From Oehlia diaphana (lineage: Eukaryota; Glomeromycota; Glomeromycetes; Glomerales; Glomeraceae): a stretch of DNA of 64,000 bases. The stretch covers positions 1 through 64,000 of the forward strand of contig QZLH01000423.1 of assembly GCA_003833135.1 (NCBI GenBank), written 5' to 3'. Position numbers and translations under genes: made by a program. Positions 49,476 to 64,000 of the stretch are shown here, in pieces (within the stretch, counting starts at the first letter, position 1; each line of letters starts with the position of its first letter). The notes beneath the pieces were generated by a model that worked only from the letters and a program-made list of their open reading frames with translations, had not been told where the DNA came from and searched no databases.

Positions 49476-49818
49476 TTTTTTTTTCACTCGAAAAATTATT
49501 TTTTTTACTATTAAATCCTTTTTCGAACATTTTAAATTAAAAATGAATACGCGTGATTATGTACGGGGAATTAATTTTTGTCATCCAAATAAGCTGATAA
49601 GTTATGACAAATTATGCTTAACATTTATTTTGTTTTATTTGTTCCTTATCATATGATAGTTATTATGCAGCTATGGATCACGCCGCTATACGTTACACAA
49701 TCGGTCATTATAACATAAATTTATTAGGCAAATATGTAAAAGGGCGAAACAAAAGATATTTATTATAGAAAAAATTTGATAAATCACACCTATTGGACAA
49801 AAATACTTGTAGACCAAT
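49476..49818. other. Intergenic region
   Basis: A 343-base AT-rich stretch upstream of the methyltransferase at 49475 and downstream of the minus-strand TRIC-like gene. Nothing coding or repeated was seen. Confidence 0.5.
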
Positions 49819-50720
49819 CTAATTCTCTTTCATTTTAGCTTTTTCCTGTTCCGGGATTTTCTCTTTAAAATCGATCATTTTTGCCAACTTCAATATAATC
49901 ATACCAAAAATGGCCAAAGTTCTTCCTTGATTGATACTAAACAATGGTATTGTAAATCTTGTATCAATATATTCATCAGAGGAAGTAGTGGTAGTTAAAG
50001 CATAAAATAAAGCAATAAAAAAACTAATTTTCATATCATAACTTGGTTTAATAAATGCTGTTGGTGTTGAGAATGTCCAAGTTGGAGAAGAAATTCTAAA
50101 CGTGGAGTCTAAAATACCTCCACCACAACCACATAAACTTCCGCAAATTAATATAGCTACCCAACTAGAATTCATTGATTTATTATCTATTCCATGAAAT
50201 GATCCAAATCTAACATTATCTACACCTGAAGAACAAATTGCTATTGCACGTACCATTCCATCAGCTGTTACAAATATTAAATTAAGTAAATTTGATGGTA
50301 ACATATCAATTAACCAATAAAATTGTGGAAAATAAGACATTAATAAATAAGTCGTCCTATAAAATAAATAAATAGAATTATATTTTAAATTTTGATTTCG
50401 AGAGTTCTCTTTTTCGTAAAAAAAAACTTTATTTACCAATATAATGTCATGGTTGAATTTGAGGTAAGCCAACCTGGAGGTTTTCCTATAAGGATATTAC
50501 TTAATGTACTCCCTCCAACACCCATTACTGATACTGCAAATAACCCTTGTAACCATGGTACTTTTGCTTCTTTTAAATTATTTTTATAACGATAAGCTAT
50601 AAATATTGCATGTAGTGTAGTTAGAATTTCAAAAGGAAAATATGTTTCATTCCAAACAATTCTTGGTGAACTTAAAATTATTTCCGAAGTTATTTCTGAT
50701 AAAGATTGTTCTTTCGACAT
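49819..50720 (-). CDS. Multi-pass membrane protein, probable TRIC-type cation channel
   Basis: Predicted 273-aa protein in two exons, complement(49819..50356, 50437..50720). There are about six to seven hydrophobic segments. Two glycine-rich kinks, GVGGSTLSNILIGKPPGWL and CGCGGGILDSTF, lie about 100 residues apart in equivalent positions of an internally duplicated layout. Trimeric intracellular cation channels have two such GG-containing motifs in inverted three-helix halves and act in the ER or nuclear membrane to balance charge during Ca2+ release. The 'PPGWL' after the first motif is as I remember it in fungal relatives. The C-terminal tail is basic and acidic mixed (FKEKIPEQEKAKMKEN). 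The family call rests on motif spacing only. Divergent with the inositol phosphate kinase gene at 51595. Confidence 0.55.
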
Positions 50721-51594
50721 TTTTACAGTTGGAAAGAAACGAAGAAGAAAGTTTAATAAGCACAGTTTTTATATGTAGACCAATTTAAACTTTAAACACG
50801 TGAATTTTGCGTGATATGATATACGCGTTGTAAGCCGATACTTTCCAAGTTAACAATCTTATTGGGTAATCATGGACTTCATACACTAAATTTAGTGGGA
50901 AAAAACTTCAAAAAAGGTAGTTTCGGTGTTTCCCTTTGTAGATCTTTTGTTTCATATATTTTTTGAATTGTTTTAAACAAATTTCATCAGTCAAAATCAA
51001 TGAAGGAGACGACCGATGATATTTACACAATAACATCCTTCACTTTTAGCTTAATGCCATTAAGAAATTAGAAGTAGTTGTTCCTACTTCCTACACACAA
51101 GAAGTCGCAATATTTATGAAAAATTTTCAACGATCTACTAGAAATTTTTCGCAGAGACTTTTCTTTTAACTCTCCCTCTTTCACCATTGTTTACTCTCTT
51201 CTGCCTGTTTTCCTGATTCAGTGTTCATAGATTGTAAATTATAGATTGTAAAAGTGATTGATACCAAATCAGGTGGAAGAATAACTTGTGATAACGATTC
51301 TTTATTTCTATATTAAGAATAAATTTTTTCGGAAGCATTTGTTATGAATAAATATGATATTAAAAAACAATAGGTTGTCTATTAAAGTTTATTGATTCAT
51401 ATAATGACTGCCAATATTAATACACGTTAATTAAAATGAATGCCTGCACATCGTGCAACATAAATAATTGCTTTATGTTTCCGTTCTTAGCCGGATTTGC
51501 ACTTTATGCAATTACTTTATTTTTGCATATACTCTATAAAAAGGATAAAAAGTTCTGAGGTACTACTCAATAATTAATAGAGTTAACCAAAAAT
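50721..51594. other. Divergent intergenic region
   Basis: An 874-base stretch between divergently transcribed genes (TRIC-like on minus, inositol phosphate kinase on plus), so it should hold both promoters. It has slightly higher GC than most intergenic DNA here. A pyrimidine-rich stretch at 51160-51215 ('cttttaactctccctctttc') precedes 51240-51265, where 'atagattgtaaa' is duplicated. Confidence 0.5.
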
Positions 51595-52770
51595 ATGTCA
51601 TCCCAAGAAGCGACTTTTCAAAAATTTGACCGCCAAATTGGTGGACATGATAAATTATTATCGGTAAACGATGGTTTTCTAATAGTCAAACCTTGTAATT
51701 CTATTGAAAAAACTTTTTATGAAAATAGTGTATTATATCCCGATTTTGCCGAATGGATACCAAAATATTATGGTAGTTTGCAATTACAAGGTGTACAGTC
51801 AGAATCTAATAATCTTGAAACGATCGCTCAAAATGTCAGAGAAGGAATTTCTTCACAACAAGCTAATGTTACTGAAGTTGATGATATCCTTTTTATTGTT
51901 GAAATTTATTTTTTTTACCAAAAATTATAATTTTCTTAACTTTTTTATTTGATTATACAAGCCATTTGTATAGAGAATCTTATATATAAATTTAAAAAGC
52001 CGTGTATAATGGATTTGAAATTAGGAACTCAATTATGGGGCGAAGATGCTGATGAAGCTAAACGTCAAAGAATGACTAAAAAATCTCTAGAAAGCACATC
52101 AAGTTCTTTGGGTATTAGAATAGTGGCTTTTCAGGTATGGAATGATTTTACAAATATACATATAAAAAAAAATATAGATCTTATTTCTAAAAGTATAATA
52201 ATACAGGTTTACCGAAAATCAAGTGATAGTTTTTTCAACTTTACGAGAGAAGATGGTTATAAATCTACTGCTAAATCAATAGTATCAGATTTAGCAGAAT
52301 TTTTCACTTCAGAAATACCAATAGATCATCGTCGAATAGTTATTGAACGTTTTATTAATGATCTTGAATCTTCTTTAAGAGTTTTAGAAAAACAAGAAAT
52401 AAGATTAATCGGTGCTTCTTTATTTTTTGTTTACGAAGGAGATCCTGATACATTTGCTGAAGCTTTAAATAAAGAACAAGAACAAAATCATGAAACTAAA
52501 ATATATAATAATGGTTATACCGAAGAAGAAATTGAAGAAGATATTGAAGAGGAGGAGGGGGAGGAAGAGAAAGAAGAAGAAATTGAAGAGGAAGAAGACG
52601 ACACTGATTCGGATTATGAAGACACATACAAAATAACAGATTTAAAGGTGATAGATTTTGCTCATTCATTTTTTAGAGAAGGTATTGGAAAAGATGAAGG
52701 AGTTTTATTAGGATTAAATAATACAGTTAAATATTTTAAACAAATATTAAACGAAGAGAAATATCATTAA
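51595..52770 (+). CDS. Inositol polyphosphate kinase (IPMK/IPK family)
   Basis: Predicted 342-aa protein, join(51595..51883, 51959..52134, 52207..52770). The signature PCIMDLKLG (about 111-119; family pattern PxxxDxKxG, the inositol phosphate binding and catalytic segment) is intact. SLFFVYEGD and KVIDFAHS near the C-terminus match the SLL..YE and IDFA motifs that bind ATP and metal. The N-terminal FDRQIGGH corresponds to the 'QVAGH' start of the family. An acidic insert of about 35 Glu/Asp-rich residues lies before the IDFA motif. Known IPMKs phosphorylate inositol tris- and tetrakisphosphates and affect transcription and phosphate signalling. Intron 1 (51884-51958) has no usable GT-AG solution in phase; an AT-AC U12-type solution fits exactly. 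Intron 2 is GT-AG. Convergent with the ABC transporter gene, only 24 bases between the stops. Confidence 0.88.
51884..51958 (+). other. Putative U12-type AT-AC intron
   Basis: The 75-base intron starts ATATCCTTTT, equal to the minor-spliceosome 5' consensus, and ends in AC. A branch-site match TTCTTAAC (51933-51940, consensus TTCCTTAAC) lies about 18-20 bases before the AC, within the known spacing. Splicing here joins GTT GAT G with AA GCC ATT and yields VDEAICIENL, in frame with the kinase core. The GT candidates in the same exon give the wrong phase for every available AG. Confidence 0.75.
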
Positions 52771-52794
52771 GATGTTTTTTAATAATTGTAACTA

Positions 52795-58943
<6,149 letters not shown>

Positions 58944-60558
58944 CACAACCAAAATTCAATGCAAATATGCAATATGTAATATGCAAGATGGATATTTTTT
59001 TTTCTTTTTTTATGGGGATATTTTGCTTTTGTTACAATTTTCGAATTTATTGTAGTACATTCGATATACAGAAGACAATTGGGTTAATTTATTTCAAATA
59101 ACGTAAAATTAATTCAGAACCGCGAAATAAAATAGCCTGGATATTTGCTAATTAAAAATTATAGCTGTACAGAATTACTTTAAAAGGTTTAATTACTGGT
59201 TCGCCAACCGGAATTCCCGTTTTGGATTAGCAACTATTGATCACTTCAAAAAGGTTACTTAAACCCTACCAGAATCTAAAGGCGGTGTACAAGAAGAGAA
59301 TTCCTGAAAAAAAAGGGTACATGTGAACTTTATATATAAGGGTTATACCACGTGATAGATTGAAGTTGATAATCAAAAAAAAACAATAGCTATAAATATA
59401 ATGATTTTAAACATTCGATTATCCGTTCAAAGAATAAAAAGATTTTAAGTGTTGGATAAAAATAAAATATTTCGATTAAAAAGTATAAATTTATCTAATA
59501 AATAAATACAATATGAATATCTTACAAATTTTTAAGGAAATCCTAAATTAGAACGGATAATGAATAAGTAAAGTAATTGTTAGTTATGGAGTTTGCATCA
59601 CATACCGGGGGAAATTTCAATAGACCTAATTGTAGGTGTAAGGTTCAACAGAGATTTTAATCTTTAATTAAAATAATTTCATTCTTTTATTATCATACAT
59701 ACAATAAACTTGTACATCAAAATAATATTAATTAAAGATGATATTTTAGGGTATAATTCCTTATTTTTAATCTATAATTTTATGACAAATATCAAGTGGA
59801 TATAAGACCTTTTGATTGTGAAGGTAAGAAATTAAAAAGGGAAATACACACTCTATTAAATAGGAGTAATTTAAATTTTGTTTATTTTATTTATTTATTT
59901 ATTTTTTTATTAGCTTGTTGAGTTTGTCTCATAGAATTGAGACTTTTAAAGAAATAGAAAATGACAATTGAATGATGATAAAAAAATTTTGAAAATTAAC
60001 AATAATTGTTATTGATAATACGATTACGCGCATATGATATCATAAATGCACATTTTCATAAGGGCGTCAAAAATATTACTTGCGTACAAATCAACTTTCA
60101 ATCGAAGATACGATTCTTACTTTGAAACTTGTCACACGAAGTGCTACTTAATAAAATTCAATAGAATATTCTAAATAATATTAGTAATAGTGTGGGAAAG
60201 AATACGGTGTCATAGTAAATTTGATATACATATATATGTGTGTATAAAAATAGATGGTTTCACAATGTCGATGAAACAGCTTCTTGCATCATTCATTAAA
60301 TTTATTTATTTTTGATGTAATCACTTGAATTCAGCAAATTTATCATTCACTATAATTCTTGGCGTTTACACTAGTTTAAATGTTTTTAAGTTCAAATAAT
60401 AAAATTTTTGTCTATTCTAAAAGGCGTTTTTTAACCAGAAATAGAAATTCCATTTTTTAGGGAATCTAGATAACTTGGCTCTCTTTTTTACTTATAAAAA
60501 GGCAAGAATTTCCAGTCTACTCTGAAAAATTATCTTACGCAGTTTATCATTAATTACC
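58944..60558. other. Divergent intergenic region
   Basis: 1.6 kb between the ABC transporter (minus) and the secreted ML-domain gene (plus), so promoters of both are expected. No gene, RNA or transposon was recognised. A TATA-like 'cttataaaaagg' at 60491-60502 lies about 57 bases before the ATG at 60559 and is a reasonable core promoter for the secreted protein gene. Confidence 0.55.
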
Positions 60559-61200
60559 ATGAAACGAATTTTAAATTTTGTAGTAATTTTATTGACTACA
60601 CTCTCAATTGTTAATGGTCTTAACATCCCACTTCGTAAAAGAGCTATTGCCTTTGCTGCATGTCCTTCAGGATCTCCACAATTTACTGCAGCATCAATTG
60701 ACCCTGACCCTCCTGTAGCTGGGAAAACCGCGACTGCTAAAGTTACCTTCACTGTACCGGCAGAATACACTAGTGGTAAATTTGCTGTCGATGCTACTAC
60801 TGCTGGTGGTAAATCTTTAGATGATTTCCCCGAGACGCAAGACGTTTGTACTATCGAAGGAATTGACTGTCCAATAGCAGCTGGAAGTACAGTTGAAATT
60901 CAAACTCCTGTGGAAATACCAGATGATGTTCCTGACACATACATTCTTGAATATTCACTTGTGGATGGTACTGGCAAAGAAATAGCCTGTTCCTCTGGTC
61001 CTGTCACTGGGGCAGCTAAAGCACCAGATGGAGGTCCAGGTCCAGATGATGGAAAAGGTCCAGGTCCAGATGGAGGAAAAGGTCCAGATGGGGATGATGG
61101 TCCAGGTCCAGCTAAAGGTCCAGGTGGAGATGGAGTTCCAGACGGAGGTCCACCAGATGGTGGAGACGGAGGTGATGGAGACGGAGGTACACCACCCTAA
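60559..61200 (+). CDS. Secreted ML-domain (lipid-transfer-like) protein with Gly/Pro/Asp tail
   Basis: Intronless 213-aa frame. Residues 1-20 form a signal peptide (MKRILNFVVILLTTLSIVNG). A dibasic RKR at about 26-28 could be a Kex2-type processing site. Residues about 35-150 look like an ML (MD-2-related lipid recognition) domain: a cysteine near the start (FAACPSG), paired later cysteines (DVCTIEGIDCPI, EIACSSG), VTFTVPAEYTSGKFAVD and an ILEYSLVDG strand. Fungal ML proteins include phosphatidylglycerol/phosphatidylinositol transfer proteins. The last 55-60 residues are a low-complexity tail of Gly, Pro, Asp and Lys (GPGPDDGKGPGPDGGKGPD and similar), with GC-richer codons than the neighbours. 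The tail resembles collagen-like repeats but does not keep a strict Gly-X-Y period. No membrane anchor is seen. Confidence 0.8.
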   Translation: MKRILNFVVILLTTLSIVNGLNIPLRKRAIAFAACPSGSPQFTAASIDPDPPVAGKTATAKVTFTVPAEYTSGKFAVDATTAGGKSLDDFPETQDVCTIEGIDCPIAAGSTVEIQTPVEIPDDVPDTYILEYSLVDGTGKEIACSSGPVTGAAKAPDGGPGPDDGKGPGPDGGKGPDGDDGPGPAKGPGGDGVPDGGPPDGGDGGDGDGGTPP

Positions 61201-61828
61201 AGATCAAACTTTCGTATACAAACCTTTATCTGACCAATTGTATATTTTTTTCTAATTTTTTTTTGTATAATAGTTTTATAATATTTACATAAATAAGGAA
61301 TATTTTGATTCAAATCATATGAAAATAATATAGTTAAAAAAATCCAAGTACGTGATTTTAACTGTCAAAGTTGTCCATTGTAAACAAGTAACAAAGTTCA
61401 TTAAAATTTATAGTTATAAAATTAGTATTAAAAGAGAATATTATAATAAAATGTAATGATTTACAGTTAATTTTTGTATTATTTTATTTTATTTTTGTAA
61501 TAAATAATAAATCATTATTATTTTATATTTATTATTACCAATTCATTTTCAACAAGTGAAACCGGAATCTTTAACAGCATGTTATATATGTTATATTGTA
61601 AATAATAGGACACGAAAAATTCAAAGGGATTTGTCGGATTTGTCGGATTTGTCACTACATGAAACACGACATACAGACAATCTAAATTTTTCTATTAACT
61701 ATATAAATACGTAAAAATATATATTAAATCATTCAAATCTTTCTTCCCCAATGTCTAAGAATAATAATTTTAAAATTAGTATATACGATACATATTTAAA
61801 AAAATATAATATATATTTATAAAATATT
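61201..61828. other. Convergent intergenic region
   Basis: 628 bases between the ML-domain gene stop and the stop of the minus-strand methyltransferase. It contains a short duplication 'ggatttgtc' in triplicate at 61628-61654 and AT-rich 3' flanks. Nothing coding was seen. Confidence 0.5.
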
Positions 61829-63056
61829 TTATATCGCTAACCTGTAGCATTTAATACAAGTTTTATAATTATTAACTTCCATTGGAATTGTATCTAAATA
61901 TTTATTCTTAAATTCTTTAACAGACAATTCCATATAAGAAGATAAATAAGGTATAATATGATCGAACGCTTCTAATTGATTTTTTAACGTCAATTCACCA
62001 AATCTACCTCCCGGACTTCCTAATAGAATATCCTTTGTTTCAATATTGATATCTATAAGTTGATGGGAATCTTTTAATAATTGTTCAATTTTAAGATTCA
62101 TTGATGGATTTATATCTTTTTCTTCGAGTAGTTTTAAAACTAAAAAGAAAAAAAAAAATGGTTAGTAAATTACATACATGTACTGTATACACACATACAG
62201 TATATACTGTACATGCATATTATTATCTTACATGATTCTTGTAGTATTTTAGATGATGGCCCAACTGAAATCCAATTATTATCTTTTTCCTGATATAAGA
62301 AAAAAAATATCAATAAAAAAACTAATTAATAAATTACAAAAAGAATTTTTTACCATAAGTTCAAGGTATCCTCCCGGTTTTAAAATTCTAATTAATTCAT
62401 TTATTACTTTTTCCCATTGTTTGTTAGTATAAGACGATGTCAAAAATCTTTGAAAAACAAAATCAAAAGTATTTTTTTCAAATGGGAGACCATCAAGAAC
62501 ATTTGCAAGAAAGAAAGTAACATTTGAAAATTTAGTTTCTGTTGGAAATACTGGGGAAATATCTATTCCAATAAAAGTTACTTTTGGATACATTTCAGCC
62601 ATTTCTAATGACCATTTTCCTGTCCCACAACTTTTAGAATAAAATAATTGATCAATATAAGATCTTTCTTAAAAGTGAAATTCAACGAAATCCTTTTAAA
62701 TACCCAATGTCTATTACACGCATATTTTCATTTGTTAATTTTTCATGAATCGGGGAAGAAAAGTTATTTTGCCACAAATATTTAACAAGTAAATAACTCA
62801 TTTCTAATCTTGAAATCTCCTTTTAAAAAGAATGATAATATTATTTAATTTAACTTGATATCACGGGAACCAAGTTCAAAATGCAAATTTTATTATACTT
62901 TACCTGTTCGTCGTTTGGCATGAAATATTCTACACCCTTTACATTGTGAAACCTTCTTCCATTTACATATCTATATGTATCAAGAATTGCTGTACTCTCA
63001 TTTTCTTCTGTAACTTCTAGTGGATGTAAATGTTCATTATGAGATTTTGAATTCAT
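61829..63056 (-). CDS. SAM-dependent methyltransferase, class I (copy 4)
   Basis: Predicted 304-aa protein, five exons: complement(61829..62139, 62232..62289, 62354..62630, 62704..62819, 62904..63056). N-terminal segment GRRFHNVKGVEYFMPNDEQ corresponds to GKRYLNEENTKYYLPNDE in copy 1. Motif I, MRVIDIGCGTGKW, is split by intron 2, as it is in copy 2. Then FIGIDISPVFP, LPFEKNTFDFVFQRF and RILKPGGYLELM follow. The C-terminal exon contains the GSPGGRFGELTLKN motif equivalent to SWGGKLGEF. The 3' end reads …KCYRLAI; a donor-like GTTAGC just before the stop leaves open a further small exon. The substrate is unknown. Confidence 0.85.
62171..62218. repeat. Short inverted repeat in an intron
   Basis: 'catgtactgta' and its inverse 'tactgtacatg' flank 'tacacacatacagtata' inside intron 4 of the methyltransferase gene. 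It could form a stem of about 11 pairs. Confidence 0.6.
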
Positions 63057-63393
63057 CTCTTGTTTATTTCTTGTAAATTTTACAATTTTGGATTTACTTA
63101 TTTTACTTATTTTATATAAAAGAAAATTTTGGATTTGTAATCTTTAACAAACAATAATGCAACTAACTATTAATGTAGAATCACTTGTTTTACAAAATTA
63201 TTTATTATTTAATAAAGTATGCAAATGAGAATAAACAACAATATTGAGCGACTTTTCAAAAAAATTCATGATTCTAATAAAAAATCCTGCAAGTTATTAC
63301 ATTTAATAAAATAAGTTGATAAGCTTTACACGAAATGGTGATACATAATAATAAAATAATTTATAATTTAAAAATATAAGTAAAAAATAAAAA

Positions 63394-63442
<49 letters not shown>

Positions 63443-63459
63443 TACTTTTTCACATAAAT
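63057..63459. other. Intergenic region between two methyltransferase genes, with (TAA)n microsatellite
   Basis: A 403-base AT-rich spacer. A (TA)n then (ATA)n microsatellite occupies about 63391-63441, close to the stop codon of the next minus-strand gene. No other feature. Confidence 0.6.
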
Positions 63460-64000
63460 TTAAAGTTTTTGAGCGTAAATACAACGAAAAGGAAATTGAG
63501 ATTTGAGTTCATTACATTCTTGAAAAAATTTCGTTAATAATTGATCATATTCTTCTATACTAATATTAAGATGATTGGAAATGCAAGTTTCCATATTCTT
63601 TAAATAAGTATTAAAATTTTCTTGACATATTTCACCTAGTTTATTATTTTCATCCCAAGAACCTATAGGTACATATCGAACTTCTTCTTGAACATTGGTT
63701 AGTTTTGAATTTGATAAGAGCCATTCTTTGTATTTGAGAATGATTTTTGGATCAATATCACCTATAGACATTTCTAGATTATGTACATCAACTAGTTTTT
63801 TATAATACGGTCCATAATTTTTCGCATCTGGACCTGGTTCATTAAATTCAATCCAACCGCCTGGTTTTATGACTCTTAAAATATCTGGTAAAATCTGTAA
63901 AGCAATTATATTAATTATATATAAATATTTTTTACTTGAACTTAATAAAGAAATTAGGATGGGATTTTAAAGAAAATTTTTATATACCAATTCTAACCAT
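63460..64000 (-). CDS. SAM-dependent methyltransferase, class I (copy 5), 5' part outside window
   Basis: Only the 3' part is present: complement(63460..63894, 63988..>64000). The terminal exon starts ILPDILRVIKPGGWIEFNEP, the late-strand motif of the family, followed by a helical C-terminus including PIGSWDENNKLGEIC, the equivalent of the GSWGGKLGEF motif. The preceding exon fragment reads …WLEL at the window edge, consistent with the 'W..VI.EL.RVLKPGG' order in relatives. Motif I lies beyond 64000 and cannot be checked. Tandem with copy 4 in the same orientation, 403 bases apart. Confidence 0.8.

Overview
The window is eukaryotic nuclear DNA. It is very AT-rich, its genes are split by short GT-AG introns (mostly 60-110 nt), and homopolymer and microsatellite tracts are frequent. 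The gene set is a TKL kinase with Sel1 repeats, a dispersed family of single-domain SAM methyltransferases, tandem kinase-like genes, MULE/hAT/pogo-type transposon debris, an ABCC transporter and a secreted ML-domain protein. This fits an early-diverging filamentous fungus, most likely a Glomeromycotina (arbuscular mycorrhizal) genome of Rhizophagus type. That assignment is inference from composition and family content. All exon structures below were read by hand from splice sites and reading-frame phase; there is no transcript evidence.

Layout. 0-7.6 kb: two SAM methyltransferase genes (one minus, one plus) and a small tail-anchored membrane protein. 8.6-26.7 kb: three tandem plus-strand copies (A, B, C) of a 17-exon gene for a protein of about 1,130-1,160 aa with two kinase-like domains. 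Copy C is interrupted by a run of N. 26.7-33.7 kb: a gene-free transposon graveyard with a long-TIR element, a decayed hAT transposase carrying two nested small elements, and a fold-back element. 33.7-35.9 kb: a minus-strand kinase-Sel1 gene. 38.0-42.7 kb: copy D of the tandem family, followed by a decayed copy E (43.5-45.4 kb). Exon-sized remnants of further copies lie at 15.3, 37.1 and 43.1 kb.

45.7-64.0 kb is ordinary gene-dense sequence: a cytochrome b561-like protein, a MYND-type zinc-finger protein, a methyltransferase, a TRIC-like membrane protein, an inositol polyphosphate kinase whose first intron has U12-type AT-AC features, a 21-exon ABCC transporter, a secreted ML-domain protein with a Gly/Pro/Asp-rich tail, and two more methyltransferases (the last cut by the window edge).

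The strongest candidate for an undescribed system is the tandem array. All four copies keep the same architecture: kinase-like domain 1, then a 'PRVFV..P / FRLLFVCEH / YGPW / WLC..H' module, then a variable Pro/Ser linker, then a helical region, then kinase-like domain 2. The two kinase domains have complementary lesions. Domain 1 has HTE in place of HRD but keeps the DFG Asp; domain 2 keeps the HxD Asp but has SNF in place of DFG. The copies alternate between two subtypes (A/C and B/D), share a conserved 5' block, and show signs of gene conversion (C has a D-like promoter and exon 1 on an A-like body) and birth-and-death turnover. Its function cannot be read from the sequence; a signalling or recognition family under diversification is a plausible hypothesis.
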